From: Marivita sp046592965
Lineage (GTDB): Bacteria; Pseudomonadota; Alphaproteobacteria; Rhodobacterales; Rhodobacteraceae
Assembly (NCBI RefSeq): GCF_046592965.1
Contig: NZ_JBISBV010000003.1
Location: 186,001 to 250,000, forward strand
Length of the DNA stretch: 64,000 nucleotides
Direction: 5' to 3'
Below, in pieces: positions 26,108-33,647 of the stretch; the first letter of the stretch is position 1, and each line of letters begins with the position of its first letter. The notes beneath the pieces are model-generated. The model was not told the DNA's origin. It worked only from the letters and a program-made list of their open reading frames with translations, and did no database searches. The position numbers were made by a program, and so were the translations under genes.

Positions 26108-27142
26108 TCAGCCGATCAAAACGCCGTCTTTCGGGCTTGTTCGGGCGTAGAAGTAGCTGAGCCGCTGCAATGCAATCCGCAAGACGACCTTGCCGGACCG
26201 CGCCGACCAGCCAAGGTGTTTCTCGGCCGTCTCCAGCCCTTGGCGCAGACAACAGCAGCGCAATACCACGTCACTCAGCCCCGGCCCCAGATCCCGCACC
26301 GCATCGAGCGTGCGCAAGATCGCGGCGCGGCGCGGATCGTCGCTCAGCAGTTTCGCGCGGGCGTAATGGCGATGCAGCGCGTCCGGCGCGACCCAGCCCA
26401 GAAGATCGTCCGGGCCAAAGCCCGCGATGGCATGATCCTCGAACAATCTGTCACCGGCGGCCACATAATCGGCGGGCAGAAAGGGTTGCCCATCCGGCCC
26501 ACGTCGGCGCGCAAGGATGGTCAGCGGGCTTTCAAACCCCGGTCCGGTCGACACGGCGCGGTTGCGCGATCTCCGGTCAGGCGCGGCATCGCTGAACAGG
26601 GTTGGCCCGTCGTCGGAGGGTCGCTGGGCACGTCGGTCACGCGCGGCAATCAGGCCGGGCAAAACGGCACGTCCATCGAGGGTGACGCGGTAGCGTTTGA
26701 CGGCAGTGCCGCCGTCCTGTGCCAACCAGCCGCGCATGACCAGTGAACCGGCGAGATCCAGATCGACGGTGCGCAGGACGCGGGTGTCGCCTTCACCGCT
26801 GGTCTTGACGATCGCAGGTTGCGGCAGGTCGGCGTTGTAGAGCATCAGCGCGCCGGGCTCGCAAAGCGCCCGCAGCGCGTCGGTTGCGGCGTCGAGTTCG
26901 GTCTGGTCGCGCGTTCCCTCGCGCGACGCAGTTTCCATGCCGATCAGTGCCTGGTCAACCAACGGGTCGTCGCGCAGCGATTCCAGCTTGCGGACCTGCC
27001 GCAAGATGGTGGAGGCGTGGCACCCCGCCTCGCGCGCAATCTCGCGGATGGGACGCCCGTCCGCAGTGTGCGCGAGATAGCGCCGCGCGGCATCGGGCAT
27101 CAGCGTTTCGACTGCGTTCGGCATGTGTGGTTGTTTGATCAT
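26108..27142 (-). CDS. DUF6456 helix-turn-helix protein
   Basis: A 344-residue protein with an N-terminal helix-turn-helix (IREIAREAGCHASTILRQVRKLE, about residues 31-53) and a C-terminal DUF6456 region of the type ARRRGPDGQPFL...AGDRLFEDH. The latter shows the DVVLRCCCLRQGLE helix near the end, as in phage-like DnaA-related or packaging regulators of Rhizobiales and Rhodobacterales. A DNA-binding regulatory role is inferred. The ATG at 27142 is chosen for its GGGGGA site 5 bp upstream. It is divergent from the DUF6477 gene across a 245-bp A+T-rich region. Confidence 0.75.
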   Translation of the reverse strand: MIKQPHMPNAVETLMPDAARRYLAHTADGRPIREIAREAGCHASTILRQVRKLESLRDDPLVDQALIGMETASREGTRDQTELDAATDALRALCEPGALMLYNADLPQPAIVKTSGEGDTRVLRTVDLDLAGSLVMRGWLAQDGGTAVKRYRVTLDGRAVLPGLIAARDRRAQRPSDDGPTLFSDAAPDRRSRNRAVSTGPGFESPLTILARRRGPDGQPFLPADYVAAGDRLFEDHAIAGFGPDDLLGWVAPDALHRHYARAKLLSDDPRRAAILRTLDAVRDLGPGLSDVVLRCCCLRQGLETAEKHLGWSARSGKVVLRIALQRLSYFYARTSPKDGVLIG

Positions 27143-27171
27143 CGTATTCCCCCATTTGAAATCTGACAGGA

Positions 27172-27193
27172 ATAATCCCCAGGATTATCCACA
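27172..27193. promoter_or_regulatory. Dyad plus perfect DnaA box in the DUF6456 leader region
   Basis: ATAATCC-CCA-GGATTAT is a perfect 7-bp inverted repeat (27172-27188). Its right arm runs into TTATCCACA (27185-27193), an exact DnaA box. The site is 30-50 bp upstream of the DUF6456 start, where a repressor or activator would act on that promoter. Only one box was seen, so it is not evidence for an origin. Confidence 0.55.
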
Positions 27194-27259
27194 GACGGCA
27201 TGCAACCTAAGATTGCATTTATTTCTGATTTGTTAACTTTATTCGCTGGGAGAATTTCT

Positions 27260-27286
27260 GTTTCCAAAATGTAAACAATCGGAAAC
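27260..27286. repeat. Inverted repeat in A+T-rich intergenic region
   Basis: GTTTCC (27260-27265) and GGAAAC (27281-27286) flank a 15-bp A+T-rich spacer between the divergent DUF6456 and DUF6477 genes. It is a candidate operator for one or both; the short arms make chance occurrence possible. The surrounding 27200-27285 is clearly A+T-richer than the flanking genes. Confidence 0.4.
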
Positions 27287-27387
27287 GGGACCGTTCGCAA
27301 GTCGGCCCCTCGCGCAACACACGTTTGGGTTGTGCCATAGGAGTGTTCACAGACACGGCACATCCGCCGCATTTTTTGGGGACAGAC

Positions 27388-27702
27388 ATGCAAGACCTAC
27401 TGACGCAAATCTCTCATCTTAGCCGACCACGCCTGTTGATCCGCGCCGCCCGGATCGCGAGCCAGGGGTATCGTCGCGACGCGCGTCTGCCGCGCTTGCT
27501 GGGCTACGGGATGGTGCCGCGCACCGGACCGGCACTGATCAGTCTGATGGCGATCGAGGCCGATATGAACGGCTGCCGCGAAACCGGCGACGCATCCTAC
27601 AGCGTCGCCAATCACGTCGAGGTTCTGAGCGCGATCATGGGCGAATCGCAACTGTTGCGCGCTCAGGCAGATGGAATGATCGAGCGAGCGAGGGCTACAT
27701 GA
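27388..27702 (+). CDS. DUF6477 family protein
   Basis: A 104-residue soluble protein beginning MQDLLTQISHLSRPRLLIRAARI, which I recognise as the DUF6477 family found mainly in Rhodobacterales. A conserved centre GYRRDARLPRLLG is followed by Ala-rich helices. No function is known. The ATG at 27388 has a GGGGA site 6 bp upstream; the frame continues 21 codons upstream without one. It is convergent with the methyltransferase gene, overlapping it by 8 bp. Confidence 0.78.
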   Translation: MQDLLTQISHLSRPRLLIRAARIASQGYRRDARLPRLLGYGMVPRTGPALISLMAIEADMNGCRETGDASYSVANHVEVLSAIMGESQLLRAQADGMIERARAT

Positions 27703-29233
27703 AGGCGTCGGGCATCGAGGCTTTTTTCTTGGTCACATATTCGGTGAGTGCGTCCTGGATCGCCGGATCGAGAGCAGGTTGCTGGTAGGTCTCAAGCTGC
27801 CGGCGCACCCGTTCCGTCGCCAGCGCCATCGTGTCGCGCGCCCCCTCTTCGGACCAAGTCTCGTAGGGTTTGTAGTCGAACACCTCCGAGCGCCAGAACG
27901 CGGATTTGAAATTCGCCTGCGTGTGCGCGCAGCCAAGGTAGTGACCCCCCGGCCCCACTTCGGCAATCGCGTCCATCGCCTGCGCGTCGGAATCCACTGG
28001 AATGCCTTCGGCCAGTTTGTGCAGCGCACCAAGCTGGTCGGCGTCCATGACGAATTTCTCGAATGACGACACCAGCCCGCCTTCGAGCCAGCCACATGCG
28101 TGCAGCATGAAGTTCACACCCGACAACAACCCCATGTTCAGACTGTTGGCGGTCTCGTAAGCGGCCTGTGCGTCGGGCAATTTGGAGCCGGTAAAGGCAC
28201 CCGCCGACCGGTACGGCAGCCCCAGGCGGCGGGCCAGCTGCCCTGCCCCGTAGGTGATCTGGCTGGCCTCGGGTGTCCCGAAGGTGGGCGCACCGGAATT
28301 CATGTCGATGGAGGTGACGAACGCGCCGAAGATCACCGGCGCGCCGGGGCGGATCAACTGGCTGTAGGCGATGCCCGCCGTCACTTCGGCCAGCACCTGT
28401 GTGAGCGTCCCTGCAACCGACACCGGCGCCATTGCGCCGCCGACGATGAACGGGCTGATGATGCAGGCCTGGTTGTTCTTGGCATAGACCTCGAGCGCGC
28501 CCATCATCACGTCATCAAAGGTCATCGGCGAGTTGATGTTGACGAGCGAGGTCATCACCGTGTTGTCCTGCACGAACTCCTTGCCGAACAGGATTTCGCA
28601 CATCTCCACGCTGTCCTCTGCGCGGCTGGGTTCGGTGACAGAGCCCATGAAGGGCTTATCGCTTAGCGTCATGTGGGCCATCAGCATGTCCAGATGGCGC
28701 TTGTTGACCGGAATGTCGGTCGGCTCGCACACCGTACCGCCCGAATGGTGCAGCCATTTCGACATGTAGCCCAGCTTCACGAATTTCTCGAAATCGGCCA
28801 TCGTCGCATAGCGGCGACCCGCTTCGGCGTCATGCACGAACGGCGGGCCGTAGACCGGCGCCAGAACGAGGTTCCGCCCGCCAATCTCGACAGTGCGCGC
28901 TGGGTTGCGGGCGTGTTGCGTAAAGGTTTGCGGCGCGGTTTCACACAGCTTGCGCGCCAGGCCGCGCGGGATGCGCACGCGCTCGCCGTTCACATCCGCT
29001 CCGGCCTCCCGCCACAGATCCAGTGCTGTAGGGTTGTTGACGATATTGACGCCGATCTCTGCCAGGACCGTTTCGGCATTGGCCTCGATAATCTCCAGCG
29101 CCTCGTCGTTCAGGATTTCGAAATTCGGAATATTGCGCTGGATATAGCGCGCGGTCTCGAAACTGACGGCAGAGCGTTCTGCCCGGCGCGATGCGCCACC
29201 ACCGCCGCGTCTGCGGGTCGCTGCTTCGGCCAT
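27695..29233 (-). CDS. MttB-family (trimethylamine/betaine-type) methyltransferase without pyrrolysine
   Basis: A 512-residue member of the MttB superfamily, TIM-barrel enzymes that transfer a methyl group from a quaternary or tertiary amine to a corrinoid protein. Diagnostic stretches are YGPPFVHDAEAGRRYAT, SGGTVCEPTDIP and the C-terminal HYLGCAHTQANF. The frame is open throughout with no in-frame amber codon, so it is a non-pyrrolysine member, like glycine-betaine-type enzymes. No corrinoid protein or reactivase is adjacent. The ATG at 29233 has AAGGA 7 bp upstream and is preferred over the ATG at 29248 and the longer frame. The substrate is not known. Confidence 0.85.
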   Translation of the reverse strand: MAEAATRRRGGGGASRRAERSAVSFETARYIQRNIPNFEILNDEALEIIEANAETVLAEIGVNIVNNPTALDLWREAGADVNGERVRIPRGLARKLCETAPQTFTQHARNPARTVEIGGRNLVLAPVYGPPFVHDAEAGRRYATMADFEKFVKLGYMSKWLHHSGGTVCEPTDIPVNKRHLDMLMAHMTLSDKPFMGSVTEPSRAEDSVEMCEILFGKEFVQDNTVMTSLVNINSPMTFDDVMMGALEVYAKNNQACIISPFIVGGAMAPVSVAGTLTQVLAEVTAGIAYSQLIRPGAPVIFGAFVTSIDMNSGAPTFGTPEASQITYGAGQLARRLGLPYRSAGAFTGSKLPDAQAAYETANSLNMGLLSGVNFMLHACGWLEGGLVSSFEKFVMDADQLGALHKLAEGIPVDSDAQAMDAIAEVGPGGHYLGCAHTQANFKSAFWRSEVFDYKPYETWSEEGARDTMALATERVRRQLETYQQPALDPAIQDALTEYVTKKKASMPDAFM

Positions 29234-29433
29234 AAACTGTTCCTTCATGCGATGTGTCGCCGCGCGACCTTGGAAAAGCGGGTGTTGATCTCTGGCATAT
29301 CCAATGCCCGTGCAGCGCCGCTGCTGGTTTGCGCCATTTGCGTGGCGAAAACGACATGCCACGCAAACATGACCACAGCATCATCGCGCCTTTGACCTTG
29401 CGTCACGCCTCGTGCAACATGCGATAGGGAAAA

Positions 29434-30153
29434 ATGGGCGGCGTCATGGCATCAGTTACTTCCAAGCACGGGGCGGATACGTCCGAATCAAGACGGAACG
29501 AGCTGACCGCTGCCGAGATTGGAGCCGTCGCGCATCTCTATCGCGGTGAAGTCTATCGCAGCACCATCTGGCGCACCCGGCTTGATACGACGACCAACTG
29601 GTCGGTGGTTACGCTGGGCGTTGCTCTGTCGATCTCGTTTTCGTCCCCCAACGCGTCACCGTTGCCGCTGGTTCTCGTCGGTGTGCTGATCCTGCTGTTC
29701 ATGATGCTGGAGGCGCGGCGCTATCGCTACTTCAACGTCTGGCGCGCGCGGTGTCGATGGATGGAGACGCATTTCTATGCGCCGATGCTGGATGAAGGCG
29801 ATCTGCATCTGGAGGATAACTGGCAGAAAACCCTGGCTGCGGATTATCTGCATCCGCGCTATCACGTTGGGTATCTGGTGGCCCTGGGGCGACGGATTCG
29901 CAGCAACTATCTTTGGATTCTGCTCATTCAGTCATTGGCATTCGCGGGCAAGCTGGCGGTACATCCGACGCCGATCCAAAGCTGGCGGCAGGCCATTGAT
30001 CGTGCAGATGTCGGGCCGGTTCCGGGCGAGGTTCTGTTTTTCGTCGGGTTTGTTTATGTGGCGTCATGCGCCAGCGTGGCACTCTGGTCAAAGCGCTATG
30101 ACGCGCGACGCAGCGCGGTGCGGGGAAAGGAACGTTCGGATTCGATGGGCTGA
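29434..30153 (+). CDS. DUF2270 integral membrane protein
   Basis: A 239-residue protein that matches DUF2270 by its core LYRGEVYRSTIWRTRLDTTTNW and the following membrane pair. Two hydrophobic segments lie at about residues 53-90, then RYRYFNVWRARCRWMETHFY, and two more near residues 155-175 and 200-220. The role is unknown. ATG at 29434 has AGGGA only 3-4 bp upstream; the ATG at 29446 is an equally possible start. It is divergent from the MttB-like gene. Confidence 0.8.
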   Translation: MGGVMASVTSKHGADTSESRRNELTAAEIGAVAHLYRGEVYRSTIWRTRLDTTTNWSVVTLGVALSISFSSPNASPLPLVLVGVLILLFMMLEARRYRYFNVWRARCRWMETHFYAPMLDEGDLHLEDNWQKTLAADYLHPRYHVGYLVALGRRIRSNYLWILLIQSLAFAGKLAVHPTPIQSWRQAIDRADVGPVPGEVLFFVGFVYVASCASVALWSKRYDARRSAVRGKERSDSMG

Positions 30154-30218
30154 GCGGGAACCGTCTGTGCAGTTCGACCGTTTCCAACCGACACGTTCGA
30201 AGGCCGGGAAAACGTTCT

Positions 30219-30395
30219 ATGCGCTATGCCACCAAAAAGACCGCTATGATGGTTGCCGTCCTGCTCGCGGGCATCGCGGTGGCGCTTCTGGGCTTTTCGG
30301 GAACTGTCATTCCGTTCGGTGCATCCATCGTGCTGTGCTTTCTGATCTGGATCGGCGGCGCATTGGTCGTTCATCTGAAGATGGATCGCTACTGA
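30219..30395 (+). CDS. Small two-helix membrane protein (58 residues)
   Basis: An open frame of 58 residues: a basic N-terminus (MRYATKKT), a hydrophobic helix (about residues 9-27), the turn GFSGTVIPFGAS, a second helix (about 34-52) and a basic end HLKMDRY. A GGGA lies about 10 bp upstream. It sits between the DUF2270 gene and guaA, 65 bp after the former. The hydrophobic pattern and positive ends look real; I do not recognise the family. Confidence 0.6.
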   Translation: MRYATKKTAMMVAVLLAGIAVALLGFSGTVIPFGASIVLCFLIWIGGALVVHLKMDRY

Positions 30396-30446
30396 GACCG
30401 CAATCGGCGATATTGCCATTCTGACAGGCTCTGCCTATCAGGAGCC

Positions 30447-32018
30447 ATGAACACCGACCAACATGACCGCCTTCTTATCATTGATTTCGGCAGCCAGGTG
30501 ACGCAGCTGATTGCGCGCCGCTTGCGGGAATTGAATGTCTATTGCGAAATCCATCCCTACCAGAACGTGACGGATGCGTTTCTGGCCGATTTCGCGCCCA
30601 AAGCCATCATTTTCTCGGGTGGCCCGGACAGTGTGATGCGCGACGGCTCGCCACGACCGCCGCAAAAATCCTACGAACTTGGGGTGCCGATCCTCGGGAT
30701 CTGCTATGGCCAGCAAGTGATGATGCATGATCTGGGCGGCACCGTCGAAGCCGGAGAGCATGCCACGGCAGAGTTTGGCCGCGCCTGGGTCAAGCCATCG
30801 GACAAGCGCGACGATATGTTGTCGGGTTGGTTCATGGACGGCACGGGCCGCGAACAGGTCTGGATGAGCCACGGCGATCATGTGTCTGAAATCGCACCGG
30901 GTTTCGAGGTTCTGGGCACCTCTCCCGGCGCACCATTCGCGATCACAGCGGACCGGTCACGCCACTTCTATGCGGTTCAGTTTCACCCCGAGGTGCATCA
31001 CACGCCAAACGGCAAGACGCTGTACCAGAATTTCGTTCAACTCGCCGGGTTCAAAGGCGATTGGACGATGGATGCCTATCGCGACGAGGCGATCCGCAAG
31101 ATCAGGGATCAGGTGGGTGACAAAAAGGTCATCTGCGCCCTGTCCGGCGGCGTTGACAGCTCGGTTGCCGCCGCCCTGCTGCATGAGGCGATCGGCGACC
31201 AGCTGACCTGCGTTTTCGTCGATCACGGCCTGCTGCGGCTCAACGAGGCCGACGAGGTTGTGGCGATGTTCCGCGACCACATGAATTTGCAAGTGATCCA
31301 TGCGCAGGAACAAGAGCTGTTTCTGGGTGAGCTTGACGGTGTAAGTGACCCAGAAACAAAGAGAAAGATCATTGGCCGCCTGTTTATCGACGTGTTTCAG
31401 AAATACGCTAACGAGATCGACGGCGCGGAGTTTCTGGCACAAGGCACGCTCTACCCCGATGTGATCGAATCCGTCTCTTTCAGCGGCGGCCCGTCCGTCA
31501 CCATCAAGAGCCATCACAACGTCGGCGGATTGCCCGAAAAGATGGGTCTGAAACTGGTCGAACCGCTGCGCGAACTGTTCAAGGATGAAGTGCGCGCACT
31601 GGGCCGGGAACTTGGCCTGCCCGACAGCTTCATTGCCCGTCACCCATTCCCGGGGCCGGGTTTGGCGATCCGCTGCCCCGGAGAGATAACGCGCGAGAAA
31701 CTCGATATTCTGCGCAAGGCCGACGCCGTTTATATCGACCAGATCCGCAAGCACGGGCTTTATGACGAGATCTGGCAGGCCTTCGTGGCCATCCTCCCCG
31801 TACGCACGGTCGGCGTCATGGGCGACGGACGCACCTATGATTTCGCCTGTGCCCTGCGCGCCGTGACGTCCGTGGACGGGATGACGGCCGATTACTACCC
31901 GTTCAGCCATGATTTCCTTGGCGAAACTGCAACGCGGATCATCAACGAGGTCAAGGGCATAAACCGCGTGACCTATGACATCACGTCAAAACCGCCGGGA
32001 ACGATCGAATGGGAGTGA
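30447..32018 (+). CDS. guaA: GMP synthase (glutamine-hydrolysing)
   Basis: A 523-residue two-part enzyme converting XMP to GMP. The N-terminal glutamine amidotransferase has the nucleophile Cys in GICYGQQ and the HPEVHHT triad segment; the ATP pyrophosphatase domain has CALSGGVDSS; the C-terminal dimerisation domain ends KPPGTIEWE. The next gene begins inside its last 10 bp, so they are probably coupled. Confidence 0.97.
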   Translation: MNTDQHDRLLIIDFGSQVTQLIARRLRELNVYCEIHPYQNVTDAFLADFAPKAIIFSGGPDSVMRDGSPRPPQKSYELGVPILGICYGQQVMMHDLGGTVEAGEHATAEFGRAWVKPSDKRDDMLSGWFMDGTGREQVWMSHGDHVSEIAPGFEVLGTSPGAPFAITADRSRHFYAVQFHPEVHHTPNGKTLYQNFVQLAGFKGDWTMDAYRDEAIRKIRDQVGDKKVICALSGGVDSSVAAALLHEAIGDQLTCVFVDHGLLRLNEADEVVAMFRDHMNLQVIHAQEQELFLGELDGVSDPETKRKIIGRLFIDVFQKYANEIDGAEFLAQGTLYPDVIESVSFSGGPSVTIKSHHNVGGLPEKMGLKLVEPLRELFKDEVRALGRELGLPDSFIARHPFPGPGLAIRCPGEITREKLDILRKADAVYIDQIRKHGLYDEIWQAFVAILPVRTVGVMGDGRTYDFACALRAVTSVDGMTADYYPFSHDFLGETATRIINEVKGINRVTYDITSKPPGTIEWE

Positions 32019-32623
32019 TGCGAAACGCATTGCTTGCTCTGGTTCTGCCGACGCTGGCGATGGCCGAGCCGACATATCACCGCGTAACCGGCGTGGCCGA
32101 CGACGACGCGTTGAATGTCCGAGGCGGCCCGTCTGCCAATGCGGTGGATTTGGGCGATCTTGGGCCAGACACGCACCGGCTGGAAGTCCTTGGATTCGAT
32201 GGCAGCGGCGATTGGGCAAGGATCGCCTGGGGCGAACGGGATGGTTGGGTCTCGGCCCGGTTTCTGTCACCGGATCAACCGGATACGCTGGAAAGCTCAT
32301 CCCTGCCCGACGGTCTGGTCTGCAATGGGACAGAGCCGTTCTGGTCGATCTCTCTCTCCACCTCGAATGCCCGCTTCACCGAACCGGGGGCCGAAGATGT
32401 CGCCTTGCAAATCAGCGACGTGACCGTCGCCGCCGGACGGCTGGGAAGCCCCGCGCGCGTCACGCTGCACGGCAAGGACACGCGCGCCCGTGTGACCGTT
32501 CTGGGCGAGACCTGTTCCGACGGGATGAGCGACCGGAGCTATGGCTGGACGGCGGTTCTGGACTGGTCGCGTAGCACTGACGCACGGTTCCTGTCCGGCT
32601 GCTGCGCGATCACGCCGCAGTGA
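32009..32623 (+). CDS. Exported SH3-domain protein with COG3650-like C-terminus
   Basis: A 204-residue protein with a signal peptide (about residues 1-19, LAMA-EP), a bacterial SH3 domain with the characteristic LNVRGGPSANAV (about 35-46) and GWVSARFL, and a C-terminal region with CNGTEPFWSI and CSDGMSD of the COG3650 type. SH3 domains of this sort often contact peptidoglycan peptides; a periplasmic role is inferred. It overlaps guaA by 10 bp. The ATG at 32009 has a better spaced GGGAA site than the alternative at 32018. Confidence 0.8.
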   Translation: MGVMRNALLALVLPTLAMAEPTYHRVTGVADDDALNVRGGPSANAVDLGDLGPDTHRLEVLGFDGSGDWARIAWGERDGWVSARFLSPDQPDTLESSSLPDGLVCNGTEPFWSISLSTSNARFTEPGAEDVALQISDVTVAAGRLGSPARVTLHGKDTRARVTVLGETCSDGMSDRSYGWTAVLDWSRSTDARFLSGCCAITPQ

Positions 32624-33525
32624 GGCTGAAAGACCCGTTTGCACGATCAGCGAGCGCGGTCATGTCGCTTTCACCCATCTTCCGCGCCTGCCTCTGGATG
32701 GTCGGAGCCATCGTCGCGTTCACCGCGATGGCGGTGTCGGGCCGCGCGGTCAGCCTTGATCTCGATACGTTCGAGATCATGCTCTACCGCAGCGCGATTG
32801 GTGTTGTGCTGGTCATCGCTGTGGCAGGCATGGCCGGAACGCTGCCGCAAATCCGAACGCGCAAGCCGATGGCGCATCTGGTGCGCAATGTCTGCCACTT
32901 CACCGGCCAGAACCTGTGGTTTTATGCCATTGCCACCATCCCGCTGGCGCAGGTGTTCGCGCTTGAATTCACCTCACCGCTTTGGGTGATGGTCATGGCG
33001 CCGGTGATCCTGAACGAGCGCTTGACCCGGTCACAGGCCATTGCCGGAGCGCTGGGTTTCGTCGGCATCCTCATCGTCACCCGACCGGGCACAGAAACGA
33101 TCGAGATCGGCCTTGTCGCGGCGGCGCTGGCGGCCATCGGCTTTGCCGGATCGGCGGTTCTGACGCGAAAGCTGACGCGGACCGAGACGATCACCTGCAT
33201 TCTGTTCTATCTCACCACCATGCAGGCCGCACTGGGCTTGATCTGCGCCGGGTTTGACGGCGACATTGCGCTGCCGACAGCGGGCAATCTGCCGTTCGTC
33301 GTGGTGATCGCGGTCGCTGGACTGGTGGCGCATTACTGTCTGACCACCGCTCTGTCTCTGGCACCGGCGTCAATTGTGATGCCGATTGATTTCATCCGCT
33401 TGCCGGTGATCGCCATTGTCGGGGTGCTGCTCTACGCCGAACCGCTGGACCCGTATGTCCTGCTTGGCGCGGGGCTGATTTTCGCCGCGAATTACTACAA
33501 CATTCGCCGCAGCGCCCGAGCGTAA
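32620..33525 (+). CDS. EamA-family (DMT) transporter
   Basis: A 301-residue transporter with ten predicted membrane segments in two EamA repeats. Landmarks are LVRNVCHFTGQNLWFYAI in the first half and a C-terminal repeat with LTTALSLAPASIVMPIDFIRLPV. The family exports metabolites; the substrate is unknown. The GTG at 32620 overlaps the upstream stop (GTGA); an ATG at 32662 would also give a good first helix. Confidence 0.88.
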   Translation: MRLKDPFARSASAVMSLSPIFRACLWMVGAIVAFTAMAVSGRAVSLDLDTFEIMLYRSAIGVVLVIAVAGMAGTLPQIRTRKPMAHLVRNVCHFTGQNLWFYAIATIPLAQVFALEFTSPLWVMVMAPVILNERLTRSQAIAGALGFVGILIVTRPGTETIEIGLVAAALAAIGFAGSAVLTRKLTRTETITCILFYLTTMQAALGLICAGFDGDIALPTAGNLPFVVVIAVAGLVAHYCLTTALSLAPASIVMPIDFIRLPVIAIVGVLLYAEPLDPYVLLGAGLIFAANYYNIRRSARA

Positions 33526-33566
33526 CAAGAATGTGACGTTATGATAATACTTACCGCCTGACGTAT

Positions 33567-33580
33567 GGTCAAAATTGACC
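33567..33580. promoter_or_regulatory. Candidate operator upstream of fadL-like gene
   Basis: GGTCAA-AA-TTGACC, a perfect 6-bp inverted repeat 68 bp before the FadL start. Size and symmetry suit a dimeric regulator (for example a fatty-acid-responsive TetR or GntR type), which is inference only; no such regulator is adjacent. Confidence 0.45.
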
Positions 33581-33597
33581 CTGAGACAGCCGCGTCG

Positions 33598-33612
33598 CTA
33601 CCGTCTCGGTAG
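33598..33612. promoter_or_regulatory. Second small dyad in the fadL leader
   Basis: CTACCG-TCT-CGGTAG, a perfect 6-bp inverted repeat, 36 bp upstream of the FadL start codon. It could be a second operator or a leader hairpin near the 5' end of the transcript. Confidence 0.4.
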
Positions 33613-33647
33613 AGGAAATCAAGTTTATTCCAAGGGATGAGGGTCCA

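Noticed and set aside
27172..27286. Possible chromosomal replication origin
   Set aside because: Only one DnaA box and no cluster of boxes or dnaA/parA/hemE neighbours.
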